Shown: positions 46,941 through 56,199 of the stretch, in pieces
How positions within the stretch are numbered: position 1 is the stretch's first letter
Layout: each line of letters starts with the position of its first letter
The notes under the pieces: model-generated
Told to the model about the DNA's origin: nothing
What the model saw: only the letters and a program-made list of their open reading frames with translations
Databases searched by the model: none
NCBI GenBank assembly: GCA_951813575.1
Contig: OX638375.1
Coordinates: 3,053,042 to 3,117,041 of the forward strand
Origin: Candidatus Binatia bacterium
Lineage (GTDB): Bacteria > Desulfobacterota > Binatia > UBA9968 > JAJDTQ01
Direction: 5' to 3'
DNA: 64,000 nt
Translations under genes and position numbers: made by a program

Positions 46941-47975
46941 ATGGCGAAGCTCACCTACAAGGACGCCGGCGTGGACGTGGACGCGGCCAACCGGCTGGTC
47001 CGCTCGGTGGCGTCCATGGCCCGAAAGACCGCCCGGCCGGGCCTCATGGGAGGCATCGGCGGGTTCGGCGGACTCTTCGACCTCACGCGCATCCGCGGCC
47101 GGCGGCCGGTGCTGGTGTCGTCCACCGACGGCGTCGGCACCAAGCTCAAGATCGCCTTTCTGGCCGGCCGCCACGACACCGTGGGCATCGACCTGGTGGC
47201 CATGAGCGTCAACGACATCGTCACCCAGGCCGCCGAGCCGCTGTTCTTCCTCGACTACTTCGCCGCCGGCAAGCTGGAGCCCGCCACCTTCAAGGCGGTG
47301 GTGGGCGGGGTCGCGGAAGGCTGCCGCCTGGCGGGGTGCGCGCTCCTGGGCGGAGAAACCGCGGAGATGCCGTCCTTGTACCGGGACGGGGAGTACGATC
47401 TGGCGGGGTTCTGCGTCGGCATCGTGGAGAAGGACCGCATACCCGATCCCCGCACGGTGCGCGCCGGCGACGTGATCATCGCCTTGCCGTCCAACGGCCT
47501 CCACAGCAACGGCTATTCGCTGGCGCGGAAGGTCCTGCTGGAAACCGCCAAGCTCCGGTTGAAGTCCCGGATGGCGGAGCTGGGCCATTCCCTGGCGGAC
47601 GAGTTGCTGAAGCCCACCCGGATCTACGCCGGGCTGATCCGCGCGCTCACCGTGCGGCACCGGATCAAGGGCATGGCCCATGTCACCGGCGGCGGCATCG
47701 CCGAGAACCTGCCGCGGGTGCTGCCGTCGGGGCTGCGCGCCTGGATCCGCCGGGGAAGCTGGTCCGTGCCGCCGATATTCGACATCATCGCGCGGCTGGG
47801 CGGCGTGCCCCAGGCGGAGATGGACCGCACCTTCAACAACGGCATCGGCATGGCCCTGGTGGTGGGCGCCGCGGACGCACCCGGAGTCGAGCGCGCGCTG
47901 CGCCGCCGCCGTGAGCCCTACGCCGTCATCGGGGAGATCCGCAAGGGCCGTCGCGGCGTATCGTTCATCAAGTAG
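46941..47975 (+). CDS. purM: Phosphoribosylformylglycinamidine cyclo-ligase
   Basis: A 344-residue AIR synthetase of purine synthesis. Characteristic blocks are LTYKDAGVDVDAANRLV, VLVSSTDGVGTKLKIA, DLVAMSVNDIVTQAAEPLFFLDY, GGETAEMP, YDLAGFCVGIV and LPSNGLHSNGYSLAR. It forms a pair with purN nine bases downstream, catalysing nearby steps of the same pathway. Confidence 0.95.
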   Translation: MAKLTYKDAGVDVDAANRLVRSVASMARKTARPGLMGGIGGFGGLFDLTRIRGRRPVLVSSTDGVGTKLKIAFLAGRHDTVGIDLVAMSVNDIVTQAAEPLFFLDYFAAGKLEPATFKAVVGGVAEGCRLAGCALLGGETAEMPSLYRDGEYDLAGFCVGIVEKDRIPDPRTVRAGDVIIALPSNGLHSNGYSLARKVLLETAKLRLKSRMAELGHSLADELLKPTRIYAGLIRALTVRHRIKGMAHVTGGGIAENLPRVLPSGLRAWIRRGSWSVPPIFDIIARLGGVPQAEMDRTFNNGIGMALVVGAADAPGVERALRRRREPYAVIGEIRKGRRGVSFIK

Positions 47976-47983
47976 GAACTTTC

Positions 47984-48649
47984 ATGAGCCGCAAGCTTCC
48001 CATCGGCGTGCTGCTCTCCGGAGGCGGCACCAACCTCCAGGCGATCATCGACGCCATCGAGCAGGGCCGCCTCGACGCCGAGATTCGCACCGTCCTCAGC
48101 AACCGCGAGAACGCCTACGGCCTCACCCGCGCCCGCAACCACGGCATCCCCGCCACCGTCATCGACCACCGCGGCCACCCGTCCCGGGAAGCCTACGACC
48201 AAGTGGTGGTGGAGCACCTCAAGGAGCAAGGCGTGGAGCTCGTGGTGCTGGCCGGCTTCATGCGGCTGCTGTCGCCGTACTTCGTCCGGAGCTTCCCCGA
48301 CCGCATCATGAACATCCATCCCGCGCTGTCGCCGTCCTTCGCCGGCCTCCACGGCCAGCGCCAGGCCTTCGAGTACGGCGTCAAGTTTTCCGGCTGCACC
48401 GTCCACTTCGTCACCGAAGGCTGCGACGAAGGCCCCGTCATCATCCAGGCCGTCGTCCCGGTCCTGCCCGACGACACCGAAGAGACTCTCGCCCAGCGCA
48501 TCCTGGCCCAGGAGCACCGCATCTACCCCCGCGCCATCCAGCTCTACAGCGAGGGACGGCTCGTCATCGAGGGCCGGAAGGTGAGGGTGACCGGGGAGGA
48601 TGGGGCTGCCAGCGGCGAGAGCGCGCTGGTGAACCCGCCTGTCCCGTGA
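47984..48649 (+). CDS. purN: Phosphoribosylglycinamide formyltransferase
   Basis: A 221-residue GAR transformylase that uses 10-formyl-tetrahydrofolate. IGVLLSGGGTNLQAIIDAIE binds the nucleotide, and VVLAGFMRLLSP, MNIHPALSPSF and TVHFVTEGCDEGPVI carry the catalytic Asn, His and Asp. Folate for it derives from folP upstream. The housekeeping block ends here and an accessory segment follows. Confidence 0.95.
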   Translation: MSRKLPIGVLLSGGGTNLQAIIDAIEQGRLDAEIRTVLSNRENAYGLTRARNHGIPATVIDHRGHPSREAYDQVVVEHLKEQGVELVVLAGFMRLLSPYFVRSFPDRIMNIHPALSPSFAGLHGQRQAFEYGVKFSGCTVHFVTEGCDEGPVIIQAVVPVLPDDTEETLAQRILAQEHRIYPRAIQLYSEGRLVIEGRKVRVTGEDGAASGESALVNPPVP

Positions 48650-48728
48650 CGGTCCCATAGACGGGATTCGGTGCTTGACTTGAATCCACGGATCAGCATG
48701 ATCCGGAAACGTTTCGGTGGAGGACTCA

Positions 48729-49049
48729 ATGGCCAGACAGCCAGAACAAGAAGGATCGAAACCTCGTGTGATCCGACACCGCGTACGCACCGCGGCCGAG
48801 GGGTTGCGACGGGTCGAGGTGACGGTGCCCGCCAACGACTCCGGGCTCGTAAAGTCCGTGGCCAGCGCTCTTCGCGCAGGTGGTGAAGAGGCCGCGAGGG
48901 TACGCGAGGCGTTCGCGTCCATGACGGCCATCGAACCAGCGCGCACCGGCGCCGAACTTCTGGCTTTTCTGCGCGCCTCGCCGCTAGTGGGTGAGGACTT
49001 TACGTTCGAGCGTGATCGAACCACGGGAAGAGCGGTCGATCTCGACTAA
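48729..49049 (+). CDS. Antitoxin-like protein paired with a PIN toxin
   Basis: A 106-residue protein I cannot place in a named antitoxin family. It has a basic N-terminus (KPRVIRHRVRTAAEGLRRVEVTV), a helical middle and an acidic end (LVGEDFTFERDRTTGRAVDLD), typical of a DNA-binding and toxin-wrapping antitoxin. GGTGGAGG lies before the ATG. The PIN toxin starts right after its stop codon, which is the main reason for the call. Confidence 0.7.
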   Translation: MARQPEQEGSKPRVIRHRVRTAAEGLRRVEVTVPANDSGLVKSVASALRAGGEEAARVREAFASMTAIEPARTGAELLAFLRASPLVGEDFTFERDRTTGRAVDLD

Positions 49050-49475
49050 ATGGCTTACCTGATCGACACCAACGTGATCAGTGAGACCTTCAAGCCACGG
49101 CCTGAACGTCTCGTCGTCGATTGGATCGGTCGCCAGATCGCCAACGATTTGTTTCTCGCGTCGATCAGCCTTGGGGAGCTGGTGCGTGGTGTCCAGCGCA
49201 TGAGGGACCGGGCGAGAAGGGAACGTTTTCAACGCTGGATCGACTACGATCTGGCGGCGCAGTTTCAAGGGCGGATTCTCCCCTTCGACCGTGAAGCGAC
49301 GGTGATATGGGGTGAGATCATGGGCGACGGCGACAGAGCCGGACACCCGAAACCCATGGCCGACGCTCAGATCGCCGCCGTCGCACGACGGCACGGGCTA
49401 ACGCTGGTCACGCGCAACATACGGGACTTTGTGGGGATGGAGGTGGTGCTGTTGGATCCCTGGGCGGCCGCCTGA
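49050..49475 (+). CDS. VapC/FitB-type PIN-domain toxin
   Basis: A 141-residue PIN RNase. The acidic site is formed by Asp in MAYLIDTNVIS, Glu in ISLGELVRG, Asp in MADAQIAAVA and TRNIRDF near the C-terminus, as in FitB-like VapC toxins that cut tRNA or rRNA. No gap separates it from the antitoxin. It is a typical small mobile pair inserted after the purMN genes. Confidence 0.9.
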   Translation: MAYLIDTNVISETFKPRPERLVVDWIGRQIANDLFLASISLGELVRGVQRMRDRARRERFQRWIDYDLAAQFQGRILPFDREATVIWGEIMGDGDRAGHPKPMADAQIAAVARRHGLTLVTRNIRDFVGMEVVLLDPWAAA

Positions 49476-49516
49476 CCGCTCGACACTCGACAGTACGATT
49501 TGGCACCGACTTATCC

Positions 49517-50269
49517 ATGGCAAGACTGCAACCCACGCCCGCCGCCGTCAAGGCATTGTTTGCTAAATCCGGCAACCAATGCGCGTTTCCTGGATGTAGT
49601 CATATCTTGGTAACCGACAAGAATCTGTTTGTAGGGGAATTCCGTAACCTCCTGGTTCTTTGCCATCGGCATCATGTGGAGATCGATAGCGATGTGGAGG
49701 GCTATGCCCCAAAGTCGCTACGGGCCATGAAGCGTGACCATGAAGCATTGTTCGCCGATTCATCGTTCACGATCCAAGACGACACTCTGCACAGAATTCA
49801 GGACGAAATTGGCCGTTACTGGATTGGTGTCGAACGAATCAACTGCCTGGAACATCCCGTACCGGACCTCTCTGTGCCGATAGACGCAGAGGCCTCTGCG
49901 ATGGACGTTATCGAGGCCATCAACACTGAACTGGAACGACTACGGAGCTTGACGGATGTTTTCTCCACCGCGGACGATGGACTCGAGGAAGAACTCCGGC
50001 AATGTGCCAATACACTCGGCTGGGACTTCGGTAAGTATGAGGCAGCGGCGTACTACGAAAGACCGTTTTTCAATCGGAACTGGTTACTTCACAATCTCGG
50101 TGTTCCAAATACATTTACGAAGCTAGGGGTCCTGCTGACCCAACTCAAGATTCGAGTGCTGGAGATGGCTCTGCGGGAGTCGCCGAGTAACAAGGACATA
50201 AAACGACAACTCGCTGAGTCTAGAGCTGAGTTGAAGGTTCAGGCGCGGTCCGCGGTCCTTGTTGACTGA
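49517..50269 (+). CDS. HNH-endonuclease-like protein with apparent internal deletion
   Basis: A 250-residue protein with the zinc-knuckle opening SGNQCAFPGCSHILVTDKN, followed at once by LFVGEFRNLLVLCHRHHVEID. In related proteins I know, about 25-30 residues containing the HIxAA strand and a GPR segment separate these parts, so the first His of the HNH core is missing. The C-terminal 180 residues are mostly helical and unrecognised. GC content is visibly lower than in neighbours, which suggests transfer. It probably cannot cut DNA; an alternative is a distinct zinc-binding fold. Confidence 0.6.
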   Translation: MARLQPTPAAVKALFAKSGNQCAFPGCSHILVTDKNLFVGEFRNLLVLCHRHHVEIDSDVEGYAPKSLRAMKRDHEALFADSSFTIQDDTLHRIQDEIGRYWIGVERINCLEHPVPDLSVPIDAEASAMDVIEAINTELERLRSLTDVFSTADDGLEEELRQCANTLGWDFGKYEAAAYYERPFFNRNWLLHNLGVPNTFTKLGVLLTQLKIRVLEMALRESPSNKDIKRQLAESRAELKVQARSAVLVD

Positions 50270-50438
50270 CCGGGGGTTAGCGCGCGAGCGGCGGCAATAC
50301 AAAACCGCCCCGAATTTCCACTTTCTCGGCGACCCTGCGTACGATATCCTTGAAAATGGTGTATCCGATGCGCGATTTGCAAGGATGTCCATTCATTCGG
50401 CGAGATGGGGCGTCCGGCGGCCTAACCCTGGACCCTTC

Positions 50439-51578
50439 TCAATAGACACCCGGACAAATCCGGTACTTCACCCGCCGCTGATACTCCGCCCACTTGTCCG
50501 GGCCGTATTTCTCGGCACAGTGCTTGTCGTCATCACGTTGACGGTAGGTGAACATCGAGACGATGAAGGCGAAGTAGGTCCAGGCCCAGGGGTTGGCGAA
50601 GTAGCCGAATGACAGGGCGATGGACAGGGCAAGGAACCCTTCGCCCATGTAGTTGAAGTGGCGGGCGACGCCCCACAGACCGCTGCACAGGATCTTGCGG
50701 TCGCCGGCCTCGATGTACTCGGGCTCCATGAGTCCGAGGAACTTGCGCTCGGGCCAACGCTTGAAGGTGTACTTCTGCATGTTGGCGCCGCGCGAGACGG
50801 CCCACCCGAACAGGAACAGCGCAGCCGTTCCGATGAGCCAGGCATACGTCCATGCCGGTGAGAAACCCGGGTCCGGGTAAACGGCCATGCCCCACAAGGG
50901 GAGGATGAACAGCCACCCGTAGACCACGAAGCAACCCCAGAACAGCTTGAAGCCGAGATTCTCGTGGATCAGGTCGTAGGTGTAGAGCTGGACCCGCTCG
51001 AAGATGAAGTAGTCCAGTATGTAGAACGTGAAGAACGCCGCATACAGGAAAACGCCGGGATTGGAATCTTCGCCGAAGAGTTCGTAGTGGTACACGGCCC
51101 CGGACAGGGCGTTGAGCGACAACATCGTCCCGCCGACGACATAGAGATACATCTTCACGTCGAAGCGTTGGTTGAAGAACGACAGCTCCTGGGACCGGCC
51201 GAACCACAGCCCCAGGAGCGGGTTCCTGACCTTGCCCTGCGGCTGGCTGAACACCGCAATGACGGTAACGATGGTGGCGAAGACCGTCCCGCCGGTCACC
51301 GCATAGGCCGAGGAGCGGTAGAACCAATCGCGCGGCATCCCGGTAAGCTCGAGAGCCCACACGATCAGAGCGATCGCGAACACCAGAAGACCGTTCAGCC
51401 GGTAGCTGCGGGGTTCGCCGGTGTCGGGATCGATGACATAACCCGGGACCCGTATTCCCGGCAGAATGAGCTGTGCCAGGAAAAACACGGCGAAGACCGC
51501 CAACGGGGTGAGGAACCCCGCGATCGCTTCCGTCCCGGAAAGCTCGAAGAGGTGGCCGATGCCGAGCCACTCGATCAT
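50439..51578 (-). CDS. ERG4/ERG24-family membrane reductase-like protein
   Basis: A 379-residue polytopic protein with about nine helices. Its C-terminal half, KILCSGLWGVARHFNYMGE and DKHCAEKYGPDKWAEYQRR followed by VKYRICPGVY, matches the sterol C14/C24 reductase and isoprenylcysteine methyltransferase-like fold, which binds NADPH or SAM in membranes. The bacterial substrate is not known; a sterol, hopanoid or polyunsaturated lipid is possible. A methyltransferase gene lies 18 bases upstream on the same strand. Confidence 0.8.
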   Translation of the reverse strand: MIEWLGIGHLFELSGTEAIAGFLTPLAVFAVFFLAQLILPGIRVPGYVIDPDTGEPRSYRLNGLLVFAIALIVWALELTGMPRDWFYRSSAYAVTGGTVFATIVTVIAVFSQPQGKVRNPLLGLWFGRSQELSFFNQRFDVKMYLYVVGGTMLSLNALSGAVYHYELFGEDSNPGVFLYAAFFTFYILDYFIFERVQLYTYDLIHENLGFKLFWGCFVVYGWLFILPLWGMAVYPDPGFSPAWTYAWLIGTAALFLFGWAVSRGANMQKYTFKRWPERKFLGLMEPEYIEAGDRKILCSGLWGVARHFNYMGEGFLALSIALSFGYFANPWAWTYFAFIVSMFTYRQRDDDKHCAEKYGPDKWAEYQRRVKYRICPGVY

Positions 51579-51596
51579 GACCCGGTCTCCGGAGGT

Positions 51597-52250
51597 CTAT
51601 TCCCTGTCGTTGGTGCCCACCACCACGGTGTAGAGTGAGAAGCGGGAAAACTTGTAGGCCTTGCAGCCGCTGAATCCCGTTTCCTCCAGGAACGGCTTCA
51701 GCTTGAGGTTGGTGCTCCAGCCCAGCCGGCGGGTGACGGGATCGAGGGAATGCGTGAGTTTGCCCCAGAAGGGCGACTCGGTGGTGAAGTGGTTGACGAT
51801 GACGATGGTTCCGCCGGGACGGCAGACGCGCTGCATCTCGGACATCATCTTGACGGGGTCGGGCACCACGGTCACGACGTGGAACGCCATCACGTAGTCG
51901 AAGGCGTCGTCGGGAAAGGTGAGGTCGAGGGCGTCCATCTGCTCGACTTCGAGGTGACGCCAGTTGTTCTTGGCGATCTTCTCCTTGGCGTGGGCCAACA
52001 TTTTGGGCGCCTGGTCGACGCCGACGACGTGGCAGTTGTGGGGATAGGCGGGAAACGACGTGCCCGTGCCGACCCCGACTTCCAGGATCTCGGCCCCGGC
52101 CGGCAGGCGCAGGTTCTGTATCACGGTCCGTTCGCGGGAGTAGAAGAACTTCGCGAAGGTCTTGTCGTAAAGGGGGGCGAGGTCGGAGTAGAGCCTGCTT
52201 TCGTGCGCTCCCAACTCGGCCATGTTCTTGTGTGAGTCCGTTCGCGACAT
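51597..52250 (-). CDS. Class I SAM methyltransferase, PmtA-like
   Basis: A 217-residue methyltransferase. Motif I is ILEVGVGTGTSFPAYP, motif II is VVGVDQAPKMLAHA and the late FDYVMAFHVVTVVPDP resembles phosphatidylethanolamine N-methyltransferase PmtA, as does RLYSDLAPLYDKTFAKFF at the N-terminus. It may make methylated phospholipids. It has its own promoter and is followed closely by the ERG24-like gene, suggesting a membrane-lipid unit. Confidence 0.82.
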   Translation of the reverse strand: MSRTDSHKNMAELGAHESRLYSDLAPLYDKTFAKFFYSRERTVIQNLRLPAGAEILEVGVGTGTSFPAYPHNCHVVGVDQAPKMLAHAKEKIAKNNWRHLEVEQMDALDLTFPDDAFDYVMAFHVVTVVPDPVKMMSEMQRVCRPGGTIVIVNHFTTESPFWGKLTHSLDPVTRRLGWSTNLKLKPFLEETGFSGCKAYKFSRFSLYTVVVGTNDRE

Positions 52251-52328
52251 GCGGACCGTCCGACGAAGTGGTTGAACTCGCTAAGGAATGTCTGGTTGTT
52301 GAGAAAAAGCCTGCGAAACTACGCACCT

Positions 52329-52357
52329 TGAGTATCAATTCCCGGCATTATTGTCAA
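52329..52357 (-). promoter_or_regulatory. Candidate promoter of the methyltransferase gene
   Basis: A consensus TTGACA and TACTCA are spaced by 17 bases on the minus strand, giving a leader of about 75 bases. Confidence 0.4.
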
Positions 52358-52500
52358 GGTTCGGGTGTGGGGCGCGAGTACCGGTCGGTTGGTAATCCAC
52401 CGCGTTCTTGGCTAAATTGAATACTGGCCGCCTTCCGGTGTATCCACTTCCGTGAGGCTTTCAACTACCCGATTTACAAGGGGTTCGGTTTCTTCCCGTC

Positions 52501-54249
52501 ATGGCCGGCATCGCACGGTTAACCGAGTATCTGTGGCAGTACTGGCGCCGTTATCTGCTGGGCGGGTTGTGCCTGGTGGGCACCACCAGCCTGCTCATGC
52601 TGGTGCCGTGGTGGGTGCGCGGCGCCATCGACGTCATCGAGCGGGGCGACCCCTACTCCGAGCTGGGCGGCTACGTACTGTGGATCGCGCTGGCCGCCAT
52701 CGGGGGCGGGCTGCTGCGAGGCGTCTCCCGCTCCATCATCTTCAACGCCGGCCGGAACGTCGAGTACGACATCCGGAACGACCTCTTCGCCCATCTCGAG
52801 AAGCTCCCCCTGGGCTACTACCAGTCCCAGCGCACCGGCGACCTGATGTCCCGGGCCATCAACGACATCAACGCCGTGCGCCAACTGCTGGGCCCCGGCT
52901 TTCTCAACCTGGTGAACACCCCCCTCTACTTCGTCTACGCGGCAGTGTTCATGTTCGCCATGAACGTGCAGTTGACGCTGGCGGTGGCGGCCTGCCTCAC
53001 GCTGCTGGCGTTGGTGTTCCGGCAGTTCCGCGGGCGCATCCAGCGGGCGTCTCTGCGGGTCCAGCGGCAGATGTCCCGCATGAGCGCCCACGTCCAGGAG
53101 AACCTCAGCGGGATGCACGTGGTCAAGGCGTACGTGCAGGCCGAGCCCCAGACGGTCCGGTTCACCGAGCTCAACGAAGAGTACCAGGGGCGCAACATGG
53201 ACCTGGCCCGCTGCCGGGGCATGATCAACCCCTTGATGGTGGCGCTGCACGGACTCACGGTGCTGGTGGTGCTGTGGTACGGCGGCTGGCTGACCATCCG
53301 CGACCAGACCGGGGTGGCCGACCTGGTGGCCTTCATCCTGTACCTGAACGTCCTCGCCTGGCCCATGGCGGCCTTCGGCTGGATGATCTCGCTGATCGAG
53401 CGCGGCCGCGCCGCCATGGAGCGGCTGGAAGAGATCTTCGCGGTCGAGCCCGCCATCGCCGATCCGGAACGGCCGGTGCCGCTGACGGACAGGAAGCGGG
53501 GCATCGAGTTCGACAACGTGTCCTTCGCCTACAACGGCGACGGCAGGCGCGAGCCGGTGCTCCGGGACATCAGCTTCCAGGTGCCGCCGGGCCGCAAGGT
53601 GGCCATCGTCGGACGCACCGGGTCGGGCAAGAGCACCCTGACCCACCTGATCCCGCGGCTCCACGACGTCACCTCCGGCGCCATCCGCATGGGCGGCGTC
53701 GATATCCGGTCGCTGTCCCTGGAAGAGCTGCGGGGCGCCATCGGCTACGCGCCGCAGGACCCCTTCCTGTTCTCCACCTCCATCCAGGAAAACCTGAAGT
53801 TCGGCGACGCCGGCGCCAGCGAGCAGGAGGTCCGGCGCGTCCTGGACGTGGCCGATCTCGAGAGCGAGGTGGAGGTCTTCCCGGACGGTCTCGACACCCG
53901 GGTGGGGGAGCGGGGCATCACCCTGTCGGGCGGCCAGAAGCAGCGGGCCACCCTGGCCCGGGCAATCCTGGCCGACCCCGAATTGCTGATCCTGGACGAT
54001 TGCCTTTCGAGCGTGGACTCGCAGACCGAGCAGCGCATTCTCCACGGGTTCGAGAGCGTCCTCAAGGACAAGACCTGCATCATCATCTCCCACCGGATGG
54101 CGGTGATCAGCCAGGCCGACGAGATCCTGGTGCTGGAGGACGGCCGCATCGTCGAGCGCGGCAACCACGAGTCGCTGCTCCGCGCCGACGGAGTCTACGC
54201 GCAGATGTACCGGCGGCAGCAGATGTCCGAGGAGTTGGACGAGCTCTGA
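52501..54249 (+). CDS. ABC exporter half-transporter, MdlA/TM287-like (degenerate site)
   Basis: A 582-residue exporter half with six N-terminal membrane helices and a C-terminal ATPase. Walker A is VGRTGSGKST, the signature LSGGQKQRATLARAIL, and Walker B LLILDDCLSSVD, in which the usual catalytic Glu is Asp. This pattern marks the non-consensus partner of heterodimeric exporters. The second half is encoded three bases downstream. Substrate unknown; lipids or drugs are typical. Confidence 0.92.
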   Translation: MAGIARLTEYLWQYWRRYLLGGLCLVGTTSLLMLVPWWVRGAIDVIERGDPYSELGGYVLWIALAAIGGGLLRGVSRSIIFNAGRNVEYDIRNDLFAHLEKLPLGYYQSQRTGDLMSRAINDINAVRQLLGPGFLNLVNTPLYFVYAAVFMFAMNVQLTLAVAACLTLLALVFRQFRGRIQRASLRVQRQMSRMSAHVQENLSGMHVVKAYVQAEPQTVRFTELNEEYQGRNMDLARCRGMINPLMVALHGLTVLVVLWYGGWLTIRDQTGVADLVAFILYLNVLAWPMAAFGWMISLIERGRAAMERLEEIFAVEPAIADPERPVPLTDRKRGIEFDNVSFAYNGDGRREPVLRDISFQVPPGRKVAIVGRTGSGKSTLTHLIPRLHDVTSGAIRMGGVDIRSLSLEELRGAIGYAPQDPFLFSTSIQENLKFGDAGASEQEVRRVLDVADLESEVEVFPDGLDTRVGERGITLSGGQKQRATLARAILADPELLILDDCLSSVDSQTEQRILHGFESVLKDKTCIIISHRMAVISQADEILVLEDGRIVERGNHESLLRADGVYAQMYRRQQMSEELDEL

Positions 54250-54252
54250 ACG

Positions 54253-56199
54253 ATGGCACGCGCACCCGGGAATATCGCCGCAATGAACGCACGGGAAGAG
54301 CAGGAGACCGTTGCCGGCAAGGCCTACGATGTAGAGCTGGCCCGGCGGTTGTGGCGGTTCATCCGGCCGCACCGGAAGGTATTCTTCCTGTCGGCGCTGC
54401 TGCTGCCGGTGCACCAGGTCTTCAATCTGGTCCAGCCGCTGCTCCTCAAGGCCGGCTTCGACGCCGTCGCGGCCGGCGACGGCGTCACGCTGTTCACCAC
54501 CGGCGTGCTCTTCGGCGTGGCCCTGCTGGCCGAGGCCGCGGCGTTCTTCTTCCAGTACTACCTGTCCATGCTGGTGGCCCAACGGTGTCTCGCCGACCTG
54601 CGCGTGAAAGTGTTCTCCCACGTGCAGCGGCTGCCCATGAGCTACTTCGACCGCAACCCGGTGGGCCGGGTGATGACCCGCATGACCACGGACGTCGAGG
54701 TGCTGCAGGAGATGTTCGCGGCCGGCGCCATGAACCTGGTGGCCGACCTCGTCCTTATCGTCGCCATCGTCACCATCATGATGTCGCTCCACCTGGAGCT
54801 GGCGCTGGTGTCGCTGGCGATGATGCCCTTCCTGCTGCTCGGCATCAACGTCTTCCGCCTCAAGGCGCGCCAGACCTACCGCCTGATCCGGACCCGCATC
54901 GCCCGGGTCAACGCCTACCTCGGCGAAGCCATCCCGGGCATGGCCGTGATCCAGCTCTTCAACCGGCAGGAGCGGAGCTTCGAGGAGTTCGACGACCTCA
55001 ACCGGTCCCACCGGGACGCCATCCGGCGCTCCAACGTCTACGAGGCGTCGCTGTTCTCCATGGTCGAAGCCGCGGGCTCCCTGAGCATCGCGCTGCTGCT
55101 CTGGTACGGCGGCGGCGAGGTGCTGCAGGGGATCGTGAGCATCGGCACGTTCGTGGCCTTCAGCGAGTACATCCGCCGGCTGTTCGTGCCGCTGCGCGAC
55201 TTCAGCAACAAGTACGCCGTGATCCAGGCAGCCATGACCGCGGCCGAGCGCATCTTCGAGCTGTTGGACACGCCGGTGGAGAGGCCGGGCCGGGCCGCTT
55301 CGCCGGACCCCGCTCCGGCGCCCGCCGCCACTGCGCCCGCCGCCGGCCTCGCGTCCGGCGTCCCCGGGCCTGCCGAGCCGGCCGAGCCGGCCACGGCGCC
55401 CGCCGTGATCCAACCCTCCCGCGGTGCGGTGGAGTTCGACGACGTCTGGTTCAGCTACCGTCCCAACGACCCGGTGCTCAAGGGCGTGTCCTTCAGGATC
55501 GAGCCGGGCGAGCGGGTGGCGGTCATCGGCGCCACCGGCTCCGGCAAGACCACCACCATCAAGCTCATGAGCCGGTTCTACGACGTGGACAGAGGTGCGG
55601 TGCGCGTGGGCGGCCGCGACGTCCGCGAATGGGACCTCGACGCCCTGCGGCGCCACATGGGGGTGGTGCTCCAGGACGTGTTCCTGTTCTCCGGGGACAT
55701 CCTCTCGAACCTGAAGCTGGGCAACCCGGACGTCTCCGAGGACCGGGTCCGGGCGGCGCTGCGCAACGCCAACGGGGAGGGTTTCGTCCGGCGCCTGCCC
55801 GGCGGTCTGCAGGCCGCGGTGCGGGAGCGGGGCAACAACCTTTCCGCGGGACAGCGGCAGCTCCTGGCGCTGGTGCGGATGTTCGTCGTCGACCCGGAGA
55901 TCCTGGTGCTGGACGAGGCCACCTCCAGCGTCGACACCGAGACCGAGTTCCTGGTGCAGGGGGCCTTCGAGAAGATCATGGCCAACCGCACCTGCCTGGT
56001 CATCGCCCACCGCCTTTCGACCATCCGGAACGCCGACCGCATCGTGGTCTTCCACCGGGGCGTGATCCGCGAGATGGGTTCCCACTCCGAGTTGATGGAG
56101 AAAGGCGGGGTCTACTACCGGCTCCATCAGTTGCAGTTCCAGGGAGAGGGCGGTGCCGCGGACGCGCCGGGAACCCGCGATGCGGCGGCCGTCGACTAG
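54253..56199 (+). CDS. ABC exporter half-transporter, MdlB/TM288-like (canonical Walker B)
   Basis: A 648-residue partner of the preceding half. Walker A is IGATGSGKTTTI, the signature is LSAGQRQLLALVRMF, and Walker B is LVLDEATSSVD with the Glu intact. A Pro/Ala-rich linker of about 40 residues (PDPAPAPAATAPAAG and following) joins the membrane and ATPase domains, which is longer than usual. The ATG at 54283 is an alternative start. A lipoprotein gene overlaps its end. Confidence 0.92.
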   Translation: MARAPGNIAAMNAREEQETVAGKAYDVELARRLWRFIRPHRKVFFLSALLLPVHQVFNLVQPLLLKAGFDAVAAGDGVTLFTTGVLFGVALLAEAAAFFFQYYLSMLVAQRCLADLRVKVFSHVQRLPMSYFDRNPVGRVMTRMTTDVEVLQEMFAAGAMNLVADLVLIVAIVTIMMSLHLELALVSLAMMPFLLLGINVFRLKARQTYRLIRTRIARVNAYLGEAIPGMAVIQLFNRQERSFEEFDDLNRSHRDAIRRSNVYEASLFSMVEAAGSLSIALLLWYGGGEVLQGIVSIGTFVAFSEYIRRLFVPLRDFSNKYAVIQAAMTAAERIFELLDTPVERPGRAASPDPAPAPAATAPAAGLASGVPGPAEPAEPATAPAVIQPSRGAVEFDDVWFSYRPNDPVLKGVSFRIEPGERVAVIGATGSGKTTTIKLMSRFYDVDRGAVRVGGRDVREWDLDALRRHMGVVLQDVFLFSGDILSNLKLGNPDVSEDRVRAALRNANGEGFVRRLPGGLQAAVRERGNNLSAGQRQLLALVRMFVVDPEILVLDEATSSVDTETEFLVQGAFEKIMANRTCLVIAHRLSTIRNADRIVVFHRGVIREMGSHSELMEKGGVYYRLHQLQFQGEGGAADAPGTRDAAAVD

